From Terramyces sp. JEL0728 (taxonomy: Eukaryota > Chytridiomycota > Chytridiomycetes > Rhizophydiales > Terramycetaceae), in the NCBI GenBank assembly GCA_027603945.1, contig JADIIU010000085.1, positions 1-58,133 of the forward strand: 58,133 bases of DNA. Reading direction: 5' to 3'. Positions 33,870-43,330 of this stretch are shown here, one piece after another. Position 1 is the stretch's first letter; each line of letters begins with the position of its first letter. Position numbers and translations under genes: made by a program. A model generated the notes under the pieces. It was not told where the DNA came from. It was given only the letters and a program-made list of their open reading frames with translations, and searched no databases.

Positions 33870-35389
33870 ATGAATCCAGAAATAAATTCAGAGGACGTCT
33901 CGTATGCCGTTGAGAGTATTGCCGACGAATACAGCCAGGCAAATAATTCAGACAGCCGGTGGGAAAAGGGACAAAGTTTTCTGTCACAGGATGAAGTTGT
34001 TATTATCGAAGACGAATATAGTAGAGACCCGATGGATCAATTTCAGAATCACCCCGAATCGCACCTGGAACAAGGCGTTGTGCAAAACCATCAAGAGCAA
34101 GAATGTTACGAGGAATATTCACAAACTTCTCAGCAAATTCACAGTGATCAAGACCTGGAATATTCGCATCCAAGTGACCAATTAGAAAACAATTCATACA
34201 GTCAGGATAGCGACCTGCATTCAAACTCGGACAAAATAGAAGAAATACCAAGATTGCGTCAAGCCGGAACTGGATTCGTTGAAACCCCTACTGCCCATTC
34301 TACTAAAGTCTCTTATGTTGAACCAGCGCAACTTGGTGAAATGGTTTCACTACCAAGGCGAAAAGAAGCACGCTGGTCTTCTCAATTTGATGATGAAGTT
34401 CCTGTTGAAGGACTGGCTGATGAAGTAAGAGTACAAAGTCCGCGTAGTTTTGCTGTTGAAAATATCAAAGCTAGTAAACCTGCAAAGAAAGACGCTCCAT
34501 CGCAAAAACTTTCGGTTAGCCCACCGCTAGAGAACAGAGATACCTCTATGGAATCTGCACAGCCGCTAACAAAGCCAGATTATCCAGACTTGGACACAGA
34601 AAAGAAGAAAAGATTCATGTATTGCTGTATTCCTGTAAACAAGAAAAGCAGATATATCTGCTTGGGTGTAACTTTACTATTCATTGCAGCTGCAGCAATT
34701 GTTGGCTATTTCTTTTATCCAAGGTATTTGTTTTTAATTGCAGATATCCTGACTTCCATGTCACAGCAATCAACGTCAAGAATGGCACCCATTTCAATTT
34801 TACTGCTGTTGATTTGACAGCCAATAATCTTGATTTTAAATTTTCTCTTGACATGATCTTGGACGTGGTAGTTTTAAATCACAATCTATATCACCTAAAA
34901 GTAGAGAATATTGATTTAACTGTAACTGGTCATTGATAATAGGCATATATCTGGGCTAATGCAAGCGAGATTAACAATGCTGGCGTACTCCCAACCCAAG
35001 AAGTATTTGGTAAAGTGAATAGAACGAGAATCAAAGTTGACAGCAGCAATAGACAGCAAGAGATTGGACATGGCGTGTATTCGCAAGAAGTTGTTTTCGA
35101 ACCAGGAACTAATTTTACATTTCAAATTCCATTACGAGTAGAATACGCACCAAATCCTCAATATGGTGCGTTAAACGATCCTGCACTGAACGAAATTTTA
35201 CAACTTTGTCAAACAGAACGCATTTCAACCAGACATACTACAATCCATTATGAAGCGTACAACGAGATTACGCTGTTGAAGATGTTTGGAGTTACACCAA
35301 ACCTGAGAGGGGAACTGAATATCAACTGTCCCTTCCAAGGCGCAGATTATAATGCCTTCTTGGTAGCGATTGGTAAAGGTAATCATTAA
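33870..35389 (+). CDS. LEA2-like single-pass membrane protein 1
   Basis: Three exons (introns 34724..34743, 20 nt; 34922..34942, 21 nt) give 492 aa. The first ~250 residues are acidic and disordered. A juxtamembrane block, KKRFMYCCIPVNKKSRYIC, precedes one transmembrane helix (LGVTLLFIAAAAIVGYFFYP). The extracytoplasmic part has the LEA2/NDR1-like pattern: YPDFHVTAINV, FKFSLDMILDVVVLNHNLYHLKVE, WANASEINNAG, then LNDPALNEILQLC and LNINCPFQG. Function unknown. The two intron positions match those of the next gene exactly in protein terms, proving common ancestry. Confidence 0.8.
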
Positions 35390-35599
35390 TATACTTTTTT
35401 ATTGGCATTCTTTAGCATAATTTCGTATTTACTAGGATAGAACCCCATATAAACTTAATGACGTCTCTTAAGCAGTACTTTTCTCGGTTCCCTTTTTTTG
35501 GTTTGTAACTAATAAGCCCTCCTGGCTCATTGTTTAGAATTGCCCCCTATTGACGCCATCCTATATAATGGAGCGGGAGAGATTCAGCAGTCAACTAGA

Positions 35600-36889
35600 A
35601 TGGCTCGCCGTCGCAACAGTCAAGAATATAGAACTATGGATTCGCTCTATTCCCCTGTCAATTATGACACCTTGGACGCACCACAACAATATTATCAGGA
35701 TTCATATCAAGATAGAGAATATGAAAGAACCCCATACCACCAGAATCGACCTGTTCAACGTCCTCAGCCGCAGAAGGTTGGAAATACTTTCATCACAAGC
35801 GCAGAGGCTCAAGAATACATTACTTTACCAAAAGTAAAAGCGAAACAAGAAAACCCTCGATCTGACCCAGTCAGTTCTCCTCTTCCGATGAATGGACAGT
35901 ATAATGAAGGGTTTGTTGCTCCGCCAGTTGCTGCTGAAGCTTGGACAATCAGCCGGACAAAATCAAGAGAGGAGCTTGCTCCAGAGACAAACTATAACAA
36001 CGTTCCAGAAGATAGAAAAAGTTTTGAAAGTATGCACTCACAAAAGGCAATGACGAATGATAGAAAAAAGCCAACGAAAAGATACATGTATGGATGCATC
36101 CCTACAAATCCAAAATCCAGAAAAATATGTCTGGGGATTACCGCAATGCTACTGGTAGTTCTTGGTGTTGTGCTGTTCCTGTTCTTCCCAAGGTAAATTC
36201 TTGTTGACATAGATTCCCTGACATGCACGTCAATAACATTCAATTGGTTCCTGGAAACTCTTTCAAACTGTCACCAGTTACAAATGTCAATGGGCAGATA
36301 AACTTTAGTTTCCAACTTGATATGATCATGAATATCAGCGTTTCCAACAGCAATATGTACCACCTGAAAGTGGATGCGATTGACTTGAATGTAAGAATAT
36401 TTCTAATTCTAGGCATTCATTATGGCAAACGCAACTGAAATTAACAGCCAAAATCCATCCCCAGCGGAGTCTTTGCTTGGTGCTACGGCTCCAACCAGGA
36501 TTTTTGTAAATAACGCAAACATGCAGCAAAAAATTGGCAATGGTACTTTTGGATCAATCATATTCCCTCCAGGAAAAACAACTACTTTTATGATGAACTT
36601 TACCGTGTTCTACAGTCCAAATCAGGCACTAGGAGCTACAAACGATCCAGCTCTGAATGAAATTATCCAGTTGTGCGTATCTGATCCAAACGTTCCTGCT
36701 GGTCAAAATCGGACAACGATAATCAAATATCAAGCAAGCACTCCAATTTCAATTTTCACCGCTGTTGGTTACACCCCTAATATTCAAAACCAGCTCAATA
36801 TTAATTGCCCATTCCAAGGCCAAGAAAAGACGAAACTTATTCAAACTATCGCTGGCGGTGGTACAAAAGGTGCTACTGGGTCTACTTAA
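35600..36889 (+). CDS. LEA2-like single-pass membrane protein 2
   Basis: Three exons (introns 36193..36212, 20 nt; 36391..36412, 22 nt) give 415 aa. The start at 35600 (MARRRNSQEY) is the first in-frame ATG. The cytoplasmic part is Tyr/Gln-rich. TKRYMYGCIPTNPKSRKICL precedes the transmembrane helix. The outer domain has INFSFQLDMIMNISVSNSNM, MANATEINSQ, NDPALNEIIQLC and LNINCPFQGQ. The middle exon is 178 nt in both this gene and protein 1. Convergent with protein 3. Confidence 0.8.
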
Positions 36890-36965
36890 TATAAAAAAGT
36901 ATTCTATTGGTTTGTTATACTCTAAACGGGTTCGCGGATAACTTTAATGCATTTTATTTACCAAT

Positions 36966-38174
36966 CTATTTACCTTTAGTATTAAGAGCTTTCAAAAATC
37001 CGGCTAATTGGTCACCTTGGAACGGACAATTGATAGAGAGATCCCCAGAAGTGTTTGGAGTAACCCCAATGTACTTTAGCATACTAATATCATTTGATGT
37101 TTCATAGTGAATAGTAGTATGTCTCGTTGGGTCTTGCAAATAGCACAACTGCAAAATTTCATTCATCAACGGATCGTTCAGTGCATCAACGATATTAGTT
37201 GGAGCGGTATACGTGGCCTTAAAGTCCATTGTGAAGGTAACGTTCTTTCCGGCAGGGAAGGTCAATGGGCCGTTTTTCTTTCCGTAGCCAACCTTTACTT
37301 TGTTGTTGCTGCTATCAACTTTTACCCTTTGGCCGGTGGGAATCAGCTTGTTGAAAACAGTTTCAGTAATCAGCGTGCCATCAGCATTGATTTGGGATGC
37401 ATTTGCCATTACATATGCCTAGAATAAAACAAAAAATACCGTCATGTCAATTGATTCAAGCTTAAAGTGATATTTGTTGGTATTCAATACACTGATGTTC
37501 ATGACCATGTCCAATGTAAAGTTGAAATTGAAGGTTGGAGAATTTGAATCGTAAGGAGTAACAGTAAATGAAGTATTTGATTTTGGGTCGATGTTTAGCA
37601 CTTTAATTTGAGGCATTCTTGGGAAGAACAGGAATCCGATGACTGAAATCAAAACACCAAGTACGAGGACAACGGAAACACAAATGTTGCGGCTCTTTTT
37701 GTTGACAGGGATACATCCGTACATGAATCTCTTTTCTTTGGTTTCCCGCAATGATGGATATTTGCTTTCAGACTTTATGCCATCAGAGAACTTGAATCCT
37801 TTGCTATAGTTGTCTTGGCTGTGATCATACGCTTCAAACTTTTCCCTCTTTGCCGGTTCATTTCTGTATTCCAAGTCCCTTGGATAGTCTTGGGCTGGTG
37901 ATTTGTCTTTTCTGACGGAAGCATTTCTAGGAAGAGTAACTGCGTCGCCATATTCCGCGGTTTCAATAAAAGTTTCTTGGGCGACATACTTTGTTGGTTT
38001 AGCTTCATAGCCATTGTAGTCATAGCGTTCTTCTTCACGCCCGTTGGAGTAATTTGGAGAGTAGTTGGGGTCGTCATATCTTCTATTGGAGGGTGATCGT
38101 TGTGGTCTGTCGTTCCTTTCGTTGAAGTTATAAGACATTCTATGAATTCTATGAAAGTTTTGGGAACCCGCCAT
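36966..38174 (-). CDS. LEA2-like single-pass membrane protein 3
   Basis: Two exons (intron 37419..37439, 21 nt) give 395 aa. EKRFMYGCIPVNKKSRNIC is followed by a transmembrane helix and FLFFPRMPQIKVLNI. The outer domain shows FNFTLDMVMNISVLNTNKYH, MANASQINADG, LNDPLMNEILQLC and LSINCPFQG. The intron found directly after the FFPR codons in proteins 1 and 2 is absent here, a clean loss or a gain in the other lineage. Inverted relative to its two paralogues, with 76 bp between converging stops. Confidence 0.8.
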
Positions 38175-38483
38175 TGTCGCTTTTCATAAACAGATCGGGG
38201 CCTCCAAAAAAGGAAACGAGCACAAGGACATCTTTGACTCCGTTTCAATAGGTTGAATGGAGCAGTGTCTCAAGGCTCGAGCTGTTACCGCACAGAGCAA
38301 CCTGGCCACAGGTATCCGTTCTTGCAGTTCGTTTTGGATTCATCAGCGAAACCAACGTTTTTGCTATTTCCGTATCCGATGTGAAACACATACCAATGAC
38401 AACGCCCGACTCTCAAATGGATGGTTAAGTTTAGCTGGACATGAACTAAACAGACAAGTTTCGAAGCCAACAAAAGAATCTCT
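38175..38483. other. Spacer upstream of LEA2-like protein 3
   Basis: 309 bp between the start of the LEA2-like gene and the stop of the SET gene, both on the minus strand. It should contain the LEA2-like promoter. Short ORFs are present on both strands but none resembles a protein. Confidence 0.45.
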
Positions 38484-39356
38484 TTATTGTCTGGTTGAAA
38501 AGTAATTGTCGCCATAGTTGGTAGTGAGTTCTTGGTCCTTGCCTATGTCTCTGCCGGCTACATACAACACATGCCATAATCCATTGCGAGGAACATACTC
38601 TACGTTTGTATTATACTCTTCTGCATGATTTACAAACCGCAGATAGTTGCCGTATTTGAGTCCGTTGATACCAATCCTCACCGGTTCGTCATCCATAATT
38701 TTGGATTGATACTCCCATTCATAGTCTGTATTCCATGAATACGCGGTTAGTTCACCAGCATACATACCGATTACTTGTTTGGCAGGGATATCTCGTTTGG
38801 CAAATAACCCAAATCCTGTTTCTGGTGATGCCCATTTGACGTAAAAATGATCTCTGAGATACGCTTCTTGATCGGGAATATCAAAGAAAGACTCAGTGTT
38901 CAACATCATCTCATCAATGTGATTTTTGTTTAGGAGGTAGTGCTGATCGGTGAACACATTGTGGTCTTCGAGCAGGATTTCCAACTCTTCATCCAAAATC
39001 AGTTCATGGGTAGGTGTCACTTGGAAAATAGTTTCGAAATCGTCATAGGAATAATGAACGTCTGGGTAGAAGGGAACATTGGGGTTCTTTGGATCAGTGG
39101 CAAGGTATTTCAGATAGTTTGTGTGAGGGTTATGCTTGTCGTCTGGTTCAGATTCCTTGCTGATAATTTCCTGATACTGGTGGATAACTTCCTTGTAGCG
39201 GTCGATTTGTTCTACCAATGCAATGTTTTTCTTGTTGACAGCAACCAATCGCGAGCCCATATAAGAGAACAGTAGCCCTGATATTGCAAGTACAGCAAAA
39301 TTTACATCAGTGAGTAACTTCCAGCTGTTTGCTCTTGGTTTGTTTTCTACTGACAT
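38484..39356 (-). CDS. Membrane-anchored SET-domain protein 1
   Basis: Single exon, 290 aa. One N-terminal transmembrane helix (VNFAVLAISGLLFSYMG, residues ~18-34) is followed by a coiled-coil stretch (KKNIALVEQIDRYKEVIHQY) and a linker. The SET domain begins near residue 175: GFGLFAKRDIPAKQVIGMYAGEL, then NYLRFVNHAEEYNTNVEYV (the RFxNH core) and ELTTNYGDNYF (the YG core). SET domains transfer methyl groups to lysines. A membrane-tethered SET protein is atypical, and its substrate cannot be inferred. Pre- and post-SET Cys clusters are absent. Confidence 0.87.
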   Translation of the reverse strand: MSVENKPRANSWKLLTDVNFAVLAISGLLFSYMGSRLVAVNKKNIALVEQIDRYKEVIHQYQEIISKESEPDDKHNPHTNYLKYLATDPKNPNVPFYPDVHYSYDDFETIFQVTPTHELILDEELEILLEDHNVFTDQHYLLNKNHIDEMMLNTESFFDIPDQEAYLRDHFYVKWASPETGFGLFAKRDIPAKQVIGMYAGELTAYSWNTDYEWEYQSKIMDDEPVRIGINGLKYGNYLRFVNHAEEYNTNVEYVPRNGLWHVLYVAGRDIGKDQELTTNYGDNYFSTRQ

Positions 39357-39377
39357 TGAATTTTGGATAAAAAGTTC

Positions 39378-39388
39378 ATTGACATCAT
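39378..39388 (+). promoter_or_regulatory. TGACATCA site upstream of SET protein 1
   Basis: The same octamer as upstream of GPCR 1 occurs about 25 nt upstream of this ATG. It is listed because it bears on whether the site is receptor-specific or a general promoter element. Confidence 0.25.
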
Positions 39389-39447
39389 CGCTGCATTGTC
39401 AAACAGCATTGAAATCAAACAATAGAATTCAAGTGATATATACATAT

Positions 39448-40338
39448 TTATTGCAATGGCCGTGAGCTAAAGTAAGCATCTCCGTAATCGGTGGTAATTT
39501 CTTCACCTTTTTTGATGTCTTTGACAGCTACATACAACACATGCCAAAGACCGTTACGTGGAACAAATTCAGGCTTTGAGTTTGCAGATTCTCCAACATG
39601 ATTCGCAAATCGAAGGTAGTTTCCATACTGCAAAGCATTAACACCAAGATTGACATCTTCGTCATCAACTTCGTCAGTTTGATACTCCCATTCATAATCT
39701 GTATTGGCAGAGTCCGCAACTACCCTTCCGGTGTACACGCCAATAACTTGATTTGCTGGGATATCCTGCTTGGCGTACAATCCAAATCCAGTTTCGATTG
39801 AAACCCATTTAACATAGCAAAGCTCACGCAAGTAAGTTTCTTGATCTTTAATTGCAAAGAATGATTTGGTCTGTTCAATCATTTTGTCGACTTCTTTGCT
39901 ATTTGAAAGGTAGTAATCGTCTGAAAACAAATCGTGCCCATCAAGAATATCTTTGGCTTCGTCATCAACAACCATATAGTGAATTGGCACTACTTGAAAG
40001 ATTGTTTCAAAGTCGTCATAAGTGTACTGCGTGTCTGGATAAAGCGGTTTCTTTGGGTTAAGAGGATCCATTTTGATACTGTCAAAGTAATGAGCATGCG
40101 GTTCATGATCAACCACCAGAGTGTCATTCTTTGGTTCAACGATATGGAATCGATCAATGATGCCTTCATATTTTTCAACCTGCGAATCTAATTGGACAAT
40201 AAGCTTGTTCAACTCCACGATCCTTGTACTCTGGTAGGATATAATCAACCCTGAAATGGTTAGGATGATAAAGTTGTAGTCGGAAAGGAATTTCAGCAAG
40301 CTACCCTTTTTCTTTTCGATTGGCATTTCAGTGTTCAA
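39448..40338 (-). CDS. Membrane-anchored SET-domain protein 2
   Basis: Single exon, 296 aa. Same architecture as its neighbour: hydrophobic helix (YNFIILTISGLIISYQST), a short coiled coil, a linker with YDDFETIFQV shared by both paralogues, then SET. SET motifs: GFGLYAKQDIPANQVIGVYTG, NYLRFANHVGESANSKPEFV and EITTDYGDAYFSSR. The two genes are tandem with 91 bp between them and clearly duplicates, but well diverged, so both have been kept for a long time. Confidence 0.87.
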   Translation of the reverse strand: MNTEMPIEKKKGSLLKFLSDYNFIILTISGLIISYQSTRIVELNKLIVQLDSQVEKYEGIIDRFHIVEPKNDTLVVDHEPHAHYFDSIKMDPLNPKKPLYPDTQYTYDDFETIFQVVPIHYMVVDDEAKDILDGHDLFSDDYYLSNSKEVDKMIEQTKSFFAIKDQETYLRELCYVKWVSIETGFGLYAKQDIPANQVIGVYTGRVVADSANTDYEWEYQTDEVDDEDVNLGVNALQYGNYLRFANHVGESANSKPEFVPRNGLWHVLYVAVKDIKKGEEITTDYGDAYFSSRPLQ

Positions 40339-40782
40339 TCCAATGATTTTATTTATATGAACTGGGCTGAATCAAGGGGATGAAGCCTTCGGTATGAGGC
40401 GATTGCTGATGTTGACGAACTTGAAACGGGTTTTTTTGAACTCAACGGCAGCAAACTTTGTTGTCAACCAAAAAGTCTTTGGTTCAATCTCAATGTGGTA
40501 AATTTGGGCAGTGATGGTATATCGATTAGTCTTCATGAAAATCAATGATTACAAATGCTTTGTTATAATACTGAGCCCTGAATTTTTACCCCTGTTTTAC
40601 TTTTGAATGTGCCACGACACTATCTGTGAATAATCATTCCAAAAATAAAGTAGATGGACTCCATGTCCACTTGTGTTTGTTTTTCACTCTTCGCGCTACA
40701 AGCGAGGCTTGGATATCGCGCTTTTAACTAATTAATTTTTTAAAGCCTTGTAATACAATTAATCACTAATATAGACGAGAAA
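40339..40782. promoter_or_regulatory. Divergent spacer between SET protein 2 and the bZIP gene
   Basis: 444 bp between two starts pointing away from each other. AT-rich, no convincing coding or RNA feature; presumably both promoters. Confidence 0.5.
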
Positions 40783-41665
40783 ATGATGATGCAAGGTAAG
40801 ATAATACAGATACAGTACCCTTACTTATCTCCTATCGCTAATTAACGCGAATTTAAAGAATATCTAATTGTAGGAGTTTTAGATTCAGATGAACAGTATC
40901 TAAAGGACTGTTCTGACCTTCGGTTTCAAGGTTGACATATGCATTAACAGTAGGGAGGCCATACACTAATAAACAACATAATCATCAGTACAAGTTTCCA
41001 GCCCAGCAAGTGGAAGCTACCCAAGGTATAGCTCCTGCCTGCGAACCATATTCTCCGATGGACCCTAAAGTAGTGGACTTGAGCTTGCCTGTCCCACAAC
41101 ACATGTCTGACTTTGGCTACCACTATGACCCTAATCATTACCATCACCATCACGGCTATCAAAATACTGGAATGTACTACTCTATGGGGTTGGAGCAAAT
41201 GCCTGAACATCAGCTGGGTATGGCTGATATGAACATGAACCGTTTAAGGAATATGAGTCAAAATAGTTTTATGGAGGAACACGATGACAATGGAGACGCT
41301 AGTTGGGAACCAGAGCACACAAAACGCAGAGTTACACGTAAACCAAAAAAGCGTGATTCGAAAACAGAAAGTGTAGGGTCGGTTGGCTCAAACGAAGATG
41401 CGATGGAAGATAAACGCAAAAAATTCTTGGAGCGTAATAGACTCGCAGGTAGCTGTTATTTAACCTAGCTTCTAAATGCAGACAAAAAAAGAAGATGTGG
41501 ATGCAAGAGTTGGAAAGTAAATCATCAGAGATTTTTCAACGTAACCGTGATTTACAAAACATGACTAATCAGTTAAAAGATCAAGTTGCGGAATTAAGCG
41601 CTCAATTGCACATTTACCAAACACAATGTAAATGTTCTATTCCGCACATAATGTCCAACAAATAG
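40783..41665 (+). CDS. ATF/CREB-type bZIP transcription factor
   Basis: Four exons give 254 aa. Introns: 40796..40873 (78 nt), 40931..40950 (20), 41449..41468 (20). The bZIP domain lies at the C-terminus. The basic region is ERNRLAASKCRQKKKMWMQE (about residues 184-203), completed only by removing the last intron, and a leucine zipper follows (LESKSSEIFQ...L...L...). The Asn-x-x-Ala-Ala-x-x-Cys-Arg pattern and the QKKKxWMxxLE context match Atf1/ATF2-type factors that bind TGACGTCA. The N-terminal part is His/Met/Tyr-rich with PMDPKVVDLSL. The 78-nt first intron is the longest simple intron in the window. The start is the first of three consecutive ATGs. Confidence 0.88.
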
Positions 41666-41693
41666 ATGGAATTGATAAAAAAGGTATTATATT

Positions 41694-42810
41694 TTACCAT
41701 ATTTTGTACCATGGTTTTAATGATTTGAAAAACCTGGTTTGTTCTTTTTTGAGCTGCTTGACTCGTTCATGAGTATCATCGCCAACAAGAAACAGCATCA
41801 TGTTGCCTTTTGTCCGGTTGATGCGTGAATCCAACAGGACGCCATTGGTGTGATCGTTATTATCCGCGCCAAAGGAATTCGAGACTATATGCTCAACGTC
41901 GTAGGTAGCTATGCATTCAATATCTTTTACCAGTTCCTTGTTTACTTTATCCGCAGTCCACAAGCCTAAACAATCTTTAACCAGCAAGACTTGCTTTTGG
42001 TTGAATTCGATTTGCTTTATATTACCAGGGACTTGCTTCCATTCATTGATAATTCTATGCTTTGCCTTGGAAGCAAACTGTCCATTCTGTATTGGTTTGG
42101 TAGGATCAATGCCAGCCAAATGCAAGAAATGCAGGGTTTCATAAATCATCTTTGCCTTGAATGATTTCGAGTCGTTCTGCCATTTCTTCATCTTGGTTTC
42201 GTTCTTTATTGAATCTGATATATTCCCAACGTATTTAGTATCCTTGTATTCAAATCGATCTCTATCCTTTGGTTTGTGATTCCAATCGTGCAGATATTGG
42301 CCGTCGTACTGCACGTATTTCTTTATTGGCATATCCGATTTCACAGAATTATCTCGCTGGTGTATCTGGTTCTTCATTTTGTACCACGACACCAATCCTG
42401 GAATAAAGTACTTGTCCACACTCTTGCAATGGTATTCAATTTGCCTTTCTGTTCTTTTACCAGTGATCATAGTAACCCTATGCATGTGCGACCATAGGAC
42501 ATATACTGTGTCTTCCTTCAAACCAGCAGAAGCCAGTTTAATCAACCGTTCCATCGCAGGTAAAAATTTATTCCTGTCTTGACAAACTCATCAATTGGGA
42601 TTATACTATAGACAGTGCAATTGAATTGCCAGGAGATGCAACTTGCACAATATTTGTCAGTACTAGATATCACCAAACTTTCAAATGGCTTGCACTGCAG
42701 GCAACTACAAAGATTCAATACAGCGCATGAAACCTCAAGAATACTAGAGTCTACTTTCAAGTGTCTTTAAACAGAGTTCAACGATCCATAAAAATCCAAA
42801 CTAATCCCAT
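41694..42810 (-). CDS. HNH-type nuclease-like protein with Cys-rich N-terminus
   Basis: The main exon (41694..42586) joins in frame to 42607..42753 across a 20-nt intron (42587..42606). The 5' end is uncertain: a 29-nt GT...AG intron at 42754..42782 would add ATG at 42789 or 42810, giving about 348-355 aa. The N-terminal region has several Cys pairs (CSCLQC, CASC), suggesting zinc binding. Near the C-terminus, YDVEHIVSNSF, then N, VLLDSRIN and KGN form an HNH/DUF1524-like core, with EHIV as the first catalytic pair. The rest is Lys-rich. HNH proteins are usually nucleases; in a eukaryotic chromosome this could be domesticated, viral-derived or mobile-element-derived. It lies 54-75 bp downstream of RPS29 on the same strand. 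Confidence 0.65.
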
Positions 42811-42864
42811 ATAATTCCAAGATTAATTTTATTGTCAAAAATACAACAACTGAATCCAGTACAT

Positions 42865-43074
42865 TTATTTTTGCTAAATTAATATAAAATTACTTTCAAG
42901 AAACCGATATCGTTTGCATATTCACGGAAACATTGACGGCACATGTTGATATTGTACTTGCGAATGAGACCAGCTTGGTGAGCACATACACGGCTATATT
43001 AATTAAGAGTACCATTGGCGAGAGCCTTTTCCGTATTTTCTTGGGTGAGAGAACCATACAGCGTCGTGAGCCAT
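42865..43074 (-). CDS. RPS29: 40S ribosomal protein S29 (uS14)
   Basis: Not visible as one ORF; found by reading across two introns (42994..43012, 19 nt; 42874..42893, 20 nt). The product has 56 aa, the normal size: [18 protein letters not shown], then [34 protein letters not shown]. The four zinc-binding Cys (CRVC and CRQC) are all present, and the first one is created by the splice junction. The last coding exon is 9 nt (CAA AAA TAA). Cytosolic small-subunit protein; essential. Confidence 0.95.
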
Positions 43075-43330
43075 CTTTAAAAGTAAAAAGTAAAATGAGA
43101 AAATTTTTGAATGGAATTTATTTAATCCGCCAATCAAAACCATGGTGGCTGGTGATCAATTCTGTGGCTGGAAAACACTTGTGATTGATTAGAAGCACGG
43201 CATCCCGAGTATTCATGATAGAAAGGCTTGTCATATACTTGTTGATCTTGCAAGTATTCCGCAAGTCCAAACTATCAAGCTACCAGGATTACTCTGATAA
43301 AATCTAAATATTAAAACTTGTCCGAAAGTA

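Noticed and set aside
41694..42554. Cas9/IscB-like nuclease
   Set aside because: The HNH core is reminiscent, but there is no RuvC domain, bridge helix or guide-RNA locus nearby; a general HNH call is safer.
42933..43184. Plus-strand 83-codon ORF
   Set aside because: It is the reverse strand of RPS29, whose spliced minus-strand product is unmistakable.
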